Shown here piece by piece: positions 22,973 through 31,900 of a stretch of DNA of 64,000 bases. The stretch lies in contig NZ_CP130630.1 of assembly GCF_030551255.1 (NCBI RefSeq), positions 10,043,001 through 10,107,000 on the forward strand, given 5' to 3'. The translations under genes and the position numbers were made by a program. The first letter of the stretch is position 1, and every line of letters begins with the position of its first letter. The notes beneath the pieces were generated by a model. The model saw only the letters and a program-made list of their open reading frames with translations. It was not told where the DNA came from and ran no database searches. This DNA is from Streptomyces sp. NL15-2K. GTDB lineage: Bacteria; Actinomycetota; Actinomycetes; Streptomycetales; Streptomycetaceae.

Positions 22973-23979
22973 TACACCGTTCCGCCGAGCCGGTGCAGTA
23001 CGGCTTCCAGCAGCCCCCCGGGGGAAAGGTCGACGCCACCCTTCCGCAGGAAGACCGCGTTGAGCAGTTGGTCGGTGGCCAGCTCTCCAGAGGCGCGGCG
23101 GTCGAGGAACGTGTCCAGCAGTTCGTCCACGTCGGCGAGGTCCGCGTCCTCGAGATGGGCTCGCACGATGTCACGCAGCCGGTTCCCGTCCGGCTCCGCG
23201 ATCTCCAGGCGCACACAGCGACGCAGGAACGCGGGTGGGAACTCACGTTCGCCGTTGCTCGTGATCACGACCACGGGGAACTCCGAACAGCGCACCCGGC
23301 CCCGCACGACCGGCACCCGCGCCTCGGGATCCGCGGTCAGCACCTCGACCCGGTCCTGCTCCTCGGGCAGCCGGGCCAGTTCGGGAATCTCGAACTCACC
23401 GTCCTCGAAGACCGCCAGCAGGTCGTTGGGCAGATCCACGTCCCCCTTGTCGAGCTCGTCGACAAGCAGGACCCGCGGGCGCTCGGACGGGACGAGGGCG
23501 GTGCCGAGCGGGCCGAGACGGACGTATGAGCCGATGTCCGGCCCTTGTCCGTGCGGCGGCTCCTCGCAGGCCTGCTCCCGGCGCAGATTGGATTCGCGCA
23601 GCCGCCCGATGGCGTCGTACCGGTACAGCGCGTCCTGCAGTGTGGAGCGGCTGTTGACCGGCCAGCTCAGCACCCTGCCGAGGGACAGCTCGTGGGCGAC
23701 GGCGTGGGCGAGGGAGGACTTGCCCGTGCCCGGATGGCCGGTGACGAGCAGCGGTCGGCGCAGCAGGAGAGCCGCGTTGACCACATCGGCCTCCGCGGGC
23801 CCGATCAGATACGGCAGCGGCTTCGAGGGCTCGGAACCGCTCGGCGCGGAGGTGAACCGCCGCCAGGGCGGAGCCTCGGGGAACGTGACCTGCCGGGACT
23901 GCCCGTCGCCCCGGAAGAGCCGCCAGCCGTCGGCCCCCGGCCCGCTCGGTGGACTGCCGGGGTAGTGGGGTGCCGTCAT
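22972..23979 (-). CDS. MoxR-type AAA+ ATPase
   Basis: 335 residues from ATG 23979. Walker A is GHPGTGKSS (~residue 82), Walker B is VLLVDELDKGDVDLPNDLL (~170), sensor-1 is VVITSNGEREFP and the arginine finger region is PAFLRRCVRLEI. This is the layout of MoxR-clade ATPases, which work with vWA partners as chaperone-like remodellers. The start overlaps the trypsin gene stop (ATGA) and the stop overlaps the vWA gene start. MoxR plus vWA plus a third associated protein is the known pattern of vWA-MoxR-VMAP ternary conflict systems. Confidence 0.92.
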   Translation of the reverse strand: MTAPHYPGSPPSGPGADGWRLFRGDGQSRQVTFPEAPPWRRFTSAPSGSEPSKPLPYLIGPAEADVVNAALLLRRPLLVTGHPGTGKSSLAHAVAHELSLGRVLSWPVNSRSTLQDALYRYDAIGRLRESNLRREQACEEPPHGQGPDIGSYVRLGPLGTALVPSERPRVLLVDELDKGDVDLPNDLLAVFEDGEFEIPELARLPEEQDRVEVLTADPEARVPVVRGRVRCSEFPVVVITSNGEREFPPAFLRRCVRLEIAEPDGNRLRDIVRAHLEDADLADVDELLDTFLDRRASGELATDQLLNAVFLRKGGVDLSPGGLLEAVLHRLGGTV

Positions 23980-26144
23980 CGGCTGAGCGCTCCTTCGTCC
24001 GGGTCGGTCAACTGCAGTTCGGGATCCTCGTGGGCCAGGCCGTCCCAGGTGTGGTCCTCCCACACGAGGGAGGGCCGAGCCGCATGAGCGGACGGTGCCA
24101 TCAGAGTCTGGCCCCGGTACCGGTGCACGCGGCCGGGCAGCTCGTGCAGTGGCCCGGTCGGCGCGAGGGGGGCGAGGCGCGCGGCGTGGTCGTGACCGAG
24201 TGCCTCGCGGTCCCACAGCACCACCGGGACACCCAGGGCGAGGCACAGGTCGAGCAGCTGATCGCGCAGTTCGGGCGGACCGTGCAGCACCACCTGGTTG
24301 GCGTCGAGGTGAGTGGACCTCAGCAGAGCGGCCACTTCCCGGCTGTCCACGTGCTCCCTGCCGATGGCCAGAGGCCGCCCCCTCCCGTCGCCCCACCGGC
24401 GCTGCCGCTCCGCATCACGCATCGGCACCCGGCGGCTCATCTCCGGGCAGCGCAGGGTCAGTTGGAAGGCGACACCGAGGGGCAGGCTCGGCTCGAAATC
24501 GTTGGGCCGGCCCGTCTCCCACTCGTCGACCGGCAGATGGAGTCCGGCGCGGTCCACTTCGATGTCCACCGCGGGAGGCTGTGAACTGGTGTCGTGCTGG
24601 AGGCGTTCGGCCCCGTCGCGGATCACGGTGGCGACCTGTTCGGCTGTGAGAGGCGCATCGCCGGCGGTGGTGTCCATACGGTGCCGGGAGCCGTCCGGCC
24701 GCTGCTGCCACAGCCGGCACCGGAAACATCCGGGCGCGGCGGGGCCGTACGCGGCGAGCCGGGCCAGCAGCCTGGTCCGCGGAGCCGTCCGCAGCCCGGC
24801 CCACTGCCGGGCGTCCGCGCGCCGCTGGTTACGCGCCACCGGGTGCACCCCCAGCCGGCCGCAGACCCGGTTGCTCCAGTCCTGCAGTGCCTGCCGCTGA
24901 GTGTCGGGCAATCCGGCGGCTATGAACTCGACGACGTGGACCAGGGAGGGAACGCGGGGCGTGTCCTCCGGCCCTGGATCTCCCTCCTGGCAGCCCTCCA
25001 GTCCGGTGATCACCTCGTTCACCGCCTCGGGCCGCAGCACGGGCTCGCACAGGGCGGCGGGCGGCTGCGTGAACCGCAGTGCCTCCTGCGCCGCACGGGC
25101 GGGCAGGGTGTTGTCCCAGGCCGTCACGTCACGCAGCCGCTCCTCCAGGAACGCGTACTCGCCGTGCGACAGCAGTCCGGCCGCCTCGATGACCCGGCCG
25201 AGGGCGAGCAGTGTGTTCAGCCGGCCCGGCCGCCTTCCGTCGGGGCCGGTGACCAGGGACTCGCTGAGCGTCGGCAGTGCGCGCTCCGTGGTGAGCAGTT
25301 CGGCGGCCAGCTCTTCCACCGTCGGCGCGCTGCCGTCCTGCGGCGGGTCGAGTTTCAGCTCCTGCGCGAGGTGCCGTGCGGGCTCCACCCGTGCGGCCGG
25401 AGCGGGCAGCAACTCTCTCAGTACGGCGACGAGACCGGCGCCGACCGGGTCGTGCGCGGGAACCGTACGCACCGTGCGGCAGGTCGTGACGACGGCCCGG
25501 GCCCCTACGCGGTCCAGCTCGGCGCGCACCGTCTGCCAGGGCAGCGCCCAGGCCCGCCGCACCGTGTGTCCGGCCGCCACGGCACCGCCCGGCGGTTCCA
25601 GCCGGCCCACCACCAGGCCGACCGCCGTGCGGCACGACGGGGTCCACAGCGGACCCCCGCTGAACCCCGGACCGATCGCGGCGCCCGACAACTCGCCGTC
25701 CAGATAGCCGACTTCCTGGTCGAGCAGTTTCATCTCGACGTCCGCGAACGTGACCGGATCACCGCAGCCGTGCCACGCCCGCAGGGTCTGCCGCTGGGTC
25801 ATGTCCGCCCAGACGACGGGCGGCGCCCACTCCGGCGCGGGCTCGGCCAGCCGTAGCACGCACAGGTCGCCGTGCCACACCGCGGTGCCGCTCCTGGGCG
25901 GCACCCATACCTCGACCCGTGCCCGGCTCCGCGACGCGCCGCGGGCGAAGACGACGTCGAGATCCCCGTCCGCGGGCCGCCCGGTGCTGAGCTGCGGCAG
26001 CCCGAGGGCCTCGTTGACCACATGCGCGCAGGTCAGTACCCGGTCCGAGGTGAGCAGAGCGGCGGCTCCGGCCGCCGTGCCACCGTCGGGGGCGTGGACG
26101 GAGACCACCGGCGGCGGGCCGGCGGACCGTTGGAACCAGCTCAC
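23976..26144 (-). CDS. Trypsin-like serine protease fused to a VMAP-like C-terminal region
   Basis: 722 residues, GTG start directly after the stop of the small upstream gene. The first ~210 residues are a chymotrypsin-fold protease with an intact triad: His41 in LTCAHVV, Asp93 in HGDLCVLRL and Ser162 in GPGFSGGPLW. No signal peptide or membrane segment is seen, so it is cytoplasmic. The remainder has helical segments (~residues 230-450) and a C-terminal alpha/beta part (~470-700) with LWQQRPDGSRHRM, QVVLHGPPELRDQL and GVPVVLWDREALG, which resembles the C-terminal region of vWA-MoxR-associated proteins. The likely role is an effector or switch that cleaves a cellular or partner protein once triggered. 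The VMAP assignment is recalled family knowledge and would need a profile search. Confidence 0.82.
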   Translation of the reverse strand: MSWFQRSAGPPPVVSVHAPDGGTAAGAAALLTSDRVLTCAHVVNEALGLPQLSTGRPADGDLDVVFARGASRSRARVEVWVPPRSGTAVWHGDLCVLRLAEPAPEWAPPVVWADMTQRQTLRAWHGCGDPVTFADVEMKLLDQEVGYLDGELSGAAIGPGFSGGPLWTPSCRTAVGLVVGRLEPPGGAVAAGHTVRRAWALPWQTVRAELDRVGARAVVTTCRTVRTVPAHDPVGAGLVAVLRELLPAPAARVEPARHLAQELKLDPPQDGSAPTVEELAAELLTTERALPTLSESLVTGPDGRRPGRLNTLLALGRVIEAAGLLSHGEYAFLEERLRDVTAWDNTLPARAAQEALRFTQPPAALCEPVLRPEAVNEVITGLEGCQEGDPGPEDTPRVPSLVHVVEFIAAGLPDTQRQALQDWSNRVCGRLGVHPVARNQRRADARQWAGLRTAPRTRLLARLAAYGPAAPGCFRCRLWQQRPDGSRHRMDTTAGDAPLTAEQVATVIRDGAERLQHDTSSQPPAVDIEVDRAGLHLPVDEWETGRPNDFEPSLPLGVAFQLTLRCPEMSRRVPMRDAERQRRWGDGRGRPLAIGREHVDSREVAALLRSTHLDANQVVLHGPPELRDQLLDLCLALGVPVVLWDREALGHDHAARLAPLAPTGPLHELPGRVHRYRGQTLMAPSAHAARPSLVWEDHTWDGLAHEDPELQLTDPDEGALSR

Positions 26145-26510
26145 CTACGCTCCGTGCGAATCTCGCCGCCAGGTCGCCGACACCGTCATCGTGGCCTTGC
26201 CCTTGGCGCTCACGATGCCGAGTTTCAGATCCTTGCCCACCTCGACACCGAACTCGACCGTGAAGGACTCGGGCGGCTGCTGCGCCCCCGACACCGCCGC
26301 ATGGACCTCGTCCAGGAGCGGGCCCAGCGGGCGCAGTGTCGCACGCAGCCCCTCGACGGCGAGAGCGGCGACCCGGCCCCCGCCGACGGCGACGGCGCTC
26401 GGCGCGCCGAACTCCGCAGGCAGTCCCGGGGCCGGCGGTGCTTCGCCGACATCGGCGACCGCCACGCGGACGGCCGCTCCGGCCAGATCGAGTTCCAGGT
26501 ACTCCGGCAT
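26145..26510 (-). CDS. Trypsin-co-occurring small protein (Trypco1/CU044_2847-like)
   Basis: 121 residues. A beta-strand N-terminus (PEYLELDLAGAAVRVAV) is followed by a helical middle and a conserved-looking tail, ESFTVEFGVEVGKDLKLGIVS then KATMTVSATW. This pattern matches my recollection of small proteins encoded next to trypsin-like proteases in actinomycete conflict systems. The TAG stop directly abuts the GTG of the protease gene, so it is the first cistron of the operon. No clear Shine-Dalgarno precedes the ATG. Its function is unknown; an adaptor or regulator of the protease is plausible. Confidence 0.72.
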   Translation of the reverse strand: MPEYLELDLAGAAVRVAVADVGEAPPAPGLPAEFGAPSAVAVGGGRVAALAVEGLRATLRPLGPLLDEVHAAVSGAQQPPESFTVEFGVEVGKDLKLGIVSAKGKATMTVSATWRRDSHGA

Positions 26511-26738
26511 GACGTCATTGTGCCGATCAAGGCTCCGTGGCGAGGCGGTTTGCGACGGATTCCCGTCGACAAGTGAGAGGAGCCGCCGCTCCGACCCGCC
26601 GCTCCGACCCGCTGCAAGTCAGGTGTACCAGGTCAGTAGGCTGAGCTGACTCCTCCCCGCACTGGCCTGGTCGCCGCCGACGGTGTCTCGGATCCACAGC
26701 GGTCGACTGTATGCAATATGCTGGACTGTGTATGCGGC
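26511..26738. promoter_or_regulatory. Probable promoter region of the four-gene conflict operon
   Basis: 228 bp between the small upstream gene and the ADP-ribosylglycohydrolase fragment. It includes an unusually AT-rich patch (26708-26734, TGTATGCAATATGC and a similar TGTGTATGCGG), the most likely place for a promoter reading leftwards. No gene is seen. Confidence 0.35.
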
Positions 26739-27272
26739 TCACCGTCGACCTGCGGATTCCGTCGCACTGCGGAACGCCTCTGTCTCCACCAGCCGGAGCG
26801 TCCGCTCCGCCAGCTCGCTGATGCGCACCCCGTCGAAGCCGAACACCGCGCTGCGCACCGTGTCCTCCAGCGGTTCCTTCCACTGTGCCGGGATGGCGTC
26901 CGCGCCGGTCAGTACGCCGACCACCGAGCCCGCGGTCGCCCCGTTGGAGTCGGTGTCCAGGCCGCCGCGGACGGTGAGGGTGATGGTGCGGGTGAAGTCG
27001 CCGTCGCCGTAGAGGAGGCCGGCGGTCAGCACGGCGACGTTCGGGATGGTGTGGATCCAACCGAGCCGGGCGGTCTCCTCGTCGACGGTGGTGAGCGTGT
27101 CCTCCCAGGTCATCCGGGTGTCGTGGAGGGAGACGACCCGGCGTACGGTACGGGCGAGGCGGCTGCTCGCCGGGACGACCGCGAGCGCCTGGTCGACGGC
27201 GTGCCGCACGGTCGACGCCGTGAACGCCGCCGAGACCAGCGCCGCCGCCCACATCGCCCCGTACACGCTAAA
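26739..27272 (-). pseudogene. ADP-ribosylglycohydrolase-family protein, 5'-truncated
   Basis: About 175 residues of the C-terminal half of an ADP-ribosylglycohydrolase: YGAMWAAALVSAAFTA, TIPNVAVLTAGLLYGDGDF and the metal-binding GGLDTDSNGATAGSV. Family members are ~300-350 residues, so the N-terminal half with its own metal ligands is gone. Homology stops at ~27272, next to sequence that leads into transposase remnants, so a mobile element or deletion probably removed the 5' end. The fragment is unlikely to be active because the metal site is built from both halves. Confidence 0.8.
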
Positions 27273-27327
27273 ACCCCGTTCTTGGGCTACTCCGAAAGGG
27301 GGCCTTAACCTCGGATCTTGAACACGT

Positions 27328-27505
27328 CTATGCGGCTTGGGCCAGGGTAGTTGCTGCTGGTTGCAAGTCGTTCTCGTAGGCGATCGGAGATCGCTGACCA
27401 AGGCGGGAGTGCTGGCGTCGGGTGTTGTATCGGGTCAGCCAGCGGAAGGCGTCGAGTCGCGCCTCGTGCTCGTTCGACCAGCTTTTGCGACCCTTGTCCT
27501 TGGCG
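27328..27505 (-). mobile_element. IS3-group transposase remnant (C-terminal end of OrfB)
   Basis: About 58 residues match the C-terminus of IS3-type integrase-fold transposases: GRKSWSNEHEARLDAFRWL and RYNTRRQHSRLGQRSPIAYE. The catalytic DDE domain is missing. It marks the boundary between the truncated ADP-ribosylglycohydrolase and the accessory stretch to the right. Confidence 0.8.
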
Positions 27506-27554
27506 GAGATCAAGAACTGGCCCGCCACCGTCAGCGTCACCCGCTGCGCCCTGG

Positions 27555-27700
27555 CGCTCGGGTAGGCAAGACCGCGTTGTACGACCAGATCAAGCGCGGG
27601 GAGCTGCCCGTCCGGACCATCCGCGTCGGGGCGCCGTAGGGCCGTGGTGACCGCCTCCCTAGTCCGCCTGCTGGAGACCGGAAGCCCCGACCCCCAGCCG
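27555..27700 (+). pseudogene. Excisionase-like helix-turn-helix gene remnant
   Basis: One frame reads GKTALYDQIKRGELPVRTIRV, typical of the small HTH/excisionase proteins of actinomycete integrative elements. It ends at a stop, while the natural continuation VVTASLVRLLETG is in another frame just downstream. The gene is N-terminally truncated and frameshifted. It suggests that an integrative element once sat here. No attachment site or integrase is visible. Confidence 0.6.
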
Positions 27701-27966
27701 ACCCCGCCCGCTCCGGCCTCCGCGCTCGTGGCGGCCGGACATGGCGACTCTGGCCTCCCGGCACCACCTGACCGCCGACGGCGGCGGCGGGGTGGAGAGC
27801 AGCACGCACCCGGACAGCGGCGAACGTGTCTGGACGTGCTCCGCCTGCCCCGCACGAGGCAGCGGCGAAGACGCGGCACGTGCCCACGCGGCGCAGTGCC
27901 GTGGCTACAGCACCCGCCAGGGCGGCCGCAAAGCCCAACGCTGCGGGCCCTGGTTACGATCCCCCG
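27701..27966. other. Non-coding or decayed stretch
   Basis: No intact gene. A plus-strand frame contains WTCSACPARGSGEDAARAHAAQC, with a CxxC...HxxxC pattern resembling the small zinc-knuckle proteins of mobile elements, but without convincing ends. Confidence 0.3.
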
Positions 27967-28410
27967 ATGGAATGGTGGAAAACGATCGCGCCCCTGGTCG
28001 GCGTCGTTCTGGGAAGTCTCGGCACACTGCTCGGACAGAAGTTGTCCGACACCCGCACCCTCCGACGTGATCGGCTGCTTGCTCAAGAAGAAGCGAAGAT
28101 CCGTCTGGCCGCAGAGCGGGCGACTCTCCAGCGGGAATCAATCATGGAGATACAGCACGCGCTTGAAGGCAGCATGGCAGCGAACGAGCTGCCGCCCGGG
28201 GTCAGGATGAGTGAGCAATTCCGGGCAGCGGCAACGGAATCCGCATTGCACCTCCGTGCCCACATTGCGCGACTCGAAGACCGCGAACTGGCCGCCAGTG
28301 TGTTGGTGTGGCTGCAGCCACACCGAAGCGCGGCAGCAGCCCGGACGGCGCTCGACGCCCTTCAGGACCGCCTGAGCCGCCATCTCCGAGGGCTCTACGC
28401 GGATCGGTAG
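27967..28410 (+). CDS. Small membrane-anchored coiled-coil protein of unknown function
   Basis: 147 residues. One N-terminal membrane segment (IAPLVGVVLGSLGTLLGQKL, residues ~7-26) is followed by a charged helical region (RRDRLLAQEEAKIRLAAERATLQRES) likely to form a coiled coil in the cytoplasm, and a helical C-terminus. I do not recognise a family. The layout resembles small anchor proteins found in actinomycete accessory islands. The ATG at 27967 lacks a strong ribosome site. Confidence 0.6.
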   Translation: MEWWKTIAPLVGVVLGSLGTLLGQKLSDTRTLRRDRLLAQEEAKIRLAAERATLQRESIMEIQHALEGSMAANELPPGVRMSEQFRAAATESALHLRAHIARLEDRELAASVLVWLQPHRSAAAARTALDALQDRLSRHLRGLYADR

Positions 28411-28428
28411 GCAGTACCACTGCCACGA

Positions 28429-28970
28429 TCAGACAAGCAACAAGCGCCCGTAGGCGGTGAGTACTTCGCGCACCTCGGGCACGTCCTCCGTGCGCTCAGA
28501 GGAGAGGTCCCCGGATGCGTCGATGACGTTCCTGGCCTCTTCGGCGGCCTGCTCGGGCTCGTTCGCGTCGGGGGCCACCGCGAGCCACGACCGGTGCGGG
28601 GCGACCTCCCGGGCGTGCGTGGCGCCGTAGCATCCCAGCACGTCCTGGAGCAGCGGCACCGCGCGGAGAGCGGCCGGTGCAACTCCGTGGAAACGCGGGC
28701 GTCCATGACCTCCAGCTCCTCGCGGTTCACCCAGTACGCCCACGAGGACGCCGGAGGGCCGTCTGTGGCGTCCAGGGCGGCGTGCAGCCCGAAACGGCGT
28801 GCGTGCGCGTCGGCGTCGTGGACTTCTCCCGGGTGCCTCCGGTGCGAAGAGAGCCGGACCCGGAGCGCGAGAGCGGACGTGGCGTCGCGCTCGTGGAACA
28901 GCTCGCGGAGGACTGGGGAACCGATCCGCTGCCGTGGGGGAAAATGTGACCGGTCCGACGATACTGGCAT
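28429..28970 (-). pseudogene. Hypothetical protein, frameshifted
   Basis: Two overlapping minus-strand frames appear to be one gene of ~180 residues. The N-terminal part (from ~28970) includes SWAYWVNREELEVMDARVS. The C-terminal part, in another frame from ~28690 to 28429, includes LLQDVLGCYGATHAREVAPHRSWLAVAPD and PEVREVLTAYGRLLL. Coding character switches frame near 28680-28695. The family is not recognised. It lies directly downstream of the helicase gene on the same strand. Confidence 0.45.
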
Positions 28971-28974
28971 CCGG

Positions 28975-31900
28975 CTATAGCCGGATGTCGCGGGTCCAGG
29001 CTTTGGAGCTGCCCGGCGAACTGGTCTTGCATGCAGCGGCGTAGCACCGCCAGACCCAGGCGTTCTTCCAGCGTCGGATTTCGATCTCTGCTCCCTTACA
29101 CCGCCCGCACTTCGGGGGCCGGGCGAAAGTCTCCGCGTGTTCGTGTGCGAGTAGTTTGCGGGCGAAGTAGCCGCCGTGCATCGTTAGCATGACTTCGCGT
29201 GTGTTGCTTTGTGAGAGTGCGTTGAGGCTGCCGAGCATGACGGTGTGTTCGTCGATCACTGCGATTTTCTGGTGCATGACATGGATGGGGACAACGGTCT
29301 GGGCGACGGTGCGCAGGTCTGCGATGAGTGCCTGACTGGTCTCTCTTCTTTGGAGTTGGTCGGTGTCGTCTCGGATGAACACGGTGATGCGTACGCCGCG
29401 GTCGGCCGCTGCTTTCAGTTCAGGGAGCAAGGCGCGGATCCGGTTGGCCACCCATGGTGCCCAGAGCCACAGGGATTGTTTTGCCTGTCGGATCTCGGTG
29501 GTGAAGGTGATGTAGAAGTCGCGTTCGTCGTCGATGTCGGTCACTTCGACGTGCCGGCTGAGGACTTCGGCGAGGGCGATGCCGAACTCCCCGCGATGGG
29601 CCGGTGGCGTGTGTGGCGGGGTGATGAGGTGTTTGGCAGGCAGTACCCGGACACCGTGGGTGCCGACCAGGGCGTCGAGTTCAGCCAGGGCTGTTCCCGG
29701 CCTGGCCCCGCTGACGCGTTGCCCGCTGGCGATGACGTAGAGGCGGGTTCTGACGCGGGTGACGGCGACGTTGAACAGGCGCACGCCGTTGCGTCTCCAC
29801 TCGTCAGCGCCGGGCTGGCGGTGGGCGAGAGCCATCCACAGTTCGCGGCTGTCCGCGTTGCCTTCCACGGTGTCGAAGATGACGACGTCGAACTCCCGGC
29901 CCTGAAACCTGTGTGCCGTTCCAACTTCGGCCAGCGGACGGCCACCGGAGCCTTCGACATCTCGTAGTGCTTCCAAGGTGGCTTCGGCCTGGACCCCGTA
30001 CGGGGTGACGATTCCTGCTTCTTCGCCCTGCTCGCGGTGCAGTTCCACCAGAGCCCGCGCGAGGAGAGAGCCGGCCGGCCACCAGCCTTTCCGGCTGCCG
30101 GTCAAGTGGGCTCGGGCCAGCTCGTGCAGGCCGTCGGTGTCGATCAGCACGATCTCGGGATCGCTGTCGGGCCGCTCCGCAAGCGTCTGGGAGCCGCCGC
30201 GCAGCATTCCCCCGTAGGCGAGACCGTTGGCCAGTTTCATCAGGGCTGGGCCGAAGCGATGCTGTTCGGTCAAGGTGACGCAGGCCGGGTGTGCCTGGGC
30301 ATCCGCGGGTTCGAAGATGCCGCAGTGCTGAAAGACGTCGGGGAGCAGCCAGTTTTTGATGTCGTCGCGTTCCTGCTCCTTGAGCCCGCTCGGGATGACT
30401 GGGCCGAGCTGCATGAAATCGCCGAGCAGGACGGCAGCTCTACTGGCTTTGCCGGTGGCCAGGAGCACCTCGGGCAGAGCGGCTGCACCGGCCTCATCGA
30501 CCAAGACCACGTCGTAAGGGCCTTCGAAAACTGCCCGGTTGGAACGGAACCGGGCCAGTGTGGTGGCGACCAGCTTGGCGCTCTTGATGATCTCGCCCTG
30601 GGCGTTGCGGGCCAGCCGCTCGTATTCCTCCTGGGTGTTCTGGTACTGCTGCTCCAGCTGCGGCTTACGGGCGCTTTCGGCGGCCACAAGTGGACGGAGG
30701 CGTTCGGCCCGGTCGTGCAGGGTCGGCCAGTCCTTCTTCGCGGCCTGTTCGGTCAGCGTCTGGGCCTGTTGCGCTGCGACAGCCGCCGCAGTGGCCTGGT
30801 TCTTTTCCTGCTCGGCCGAGGTACACAGTCTGTGTGCCCGCTCTGTTGCCGCCCGTGTGGCGTGGGCCTCTCTGTCGAGGTGCCGGATCTGTTCCCGGCT
30901 GAGCGGGACGGAGTCGGACAGCTCCGTGATTTTGGCATCGAGTGCAGAGATCCGGGCGGCGGCGGTATGGTGCGCGTCCACGGACTGCTGACGCGCTGCC
31001 TCCGCCTGCTCTTCGGCGTCAGCCAGTTGCTCCTGGAGCGCGACCAGCTTCTCGCGCGCACGCCAGCGGGCCACCGACCCTTTCGCCTCCCACTGCTTCA
31101 CCTGATTCCGCAGGGGTCGGCACTCCTCAGCGGCCAGCAACGCATCAGCTGCTCGGTGTTCTGCAGCCTGCCGGACCCTGGCCGACTCGTCGCAGAGCCG
31201 GTCCACCTCGCGCCATACCTCGCGCGAGGGCTCTGCTGCGGCAGCCCGGTCCGACGCCACCTTCGCCGCCTCCGCAGTTTCGGCCATGTCGCGAGCGGCC
31301 TGCGCGTACCGGTCGTCGGCCGCGTCGCTGCGGGCCAGTGCGGAGGCCAGGTCCTGACCGGGCGTGCGCAGCAGTTGCAGTGCAGCGAAGTATCCGGCCG
31401 CGTCGAACCCGGCGAGTGCAGCGTCCATGGCGGCAAGTTGACCGGCGCGGTCGCGGATGTCGACCAGTTCAGCTTCCACGGCGCTACGGCGCTGAGCCGT
31501 CTGCGCTAATCGGGTTCGGAGCATGAGCGGCAGCGACACCGAAGGGTCTTCCGCCACCTCTTTAAGATGCGGCGGGCCCACACGGACGATCTCACCCGGA
31601 CTGTGGCGCTTCTCCCGCACCACCCCGAGCAGGGCGTTATCCACAGCGACATTGGTCGCAGAGACCAGCAGCACCCGCTCGCCCCGCGCGATCAGGTCAC
31701 CGATGGCGCGTTTGAGGACCGTGGTCTTACCGGTCCCCGGCGGCCCCCACACCAGATGAACCCCTTCACCCAGGCACGCCCGGTAGGCGTCTGCCTGGGC
31801 CGGGTGGAATCCAGGAGGGTCCGGCTCCGCTCCCGGAGCCCCGCCGATACTGCGGGCTGCCAGGGCCGCGGCCAGCGGGTGTTCGCCCAGTTGGGCGATG

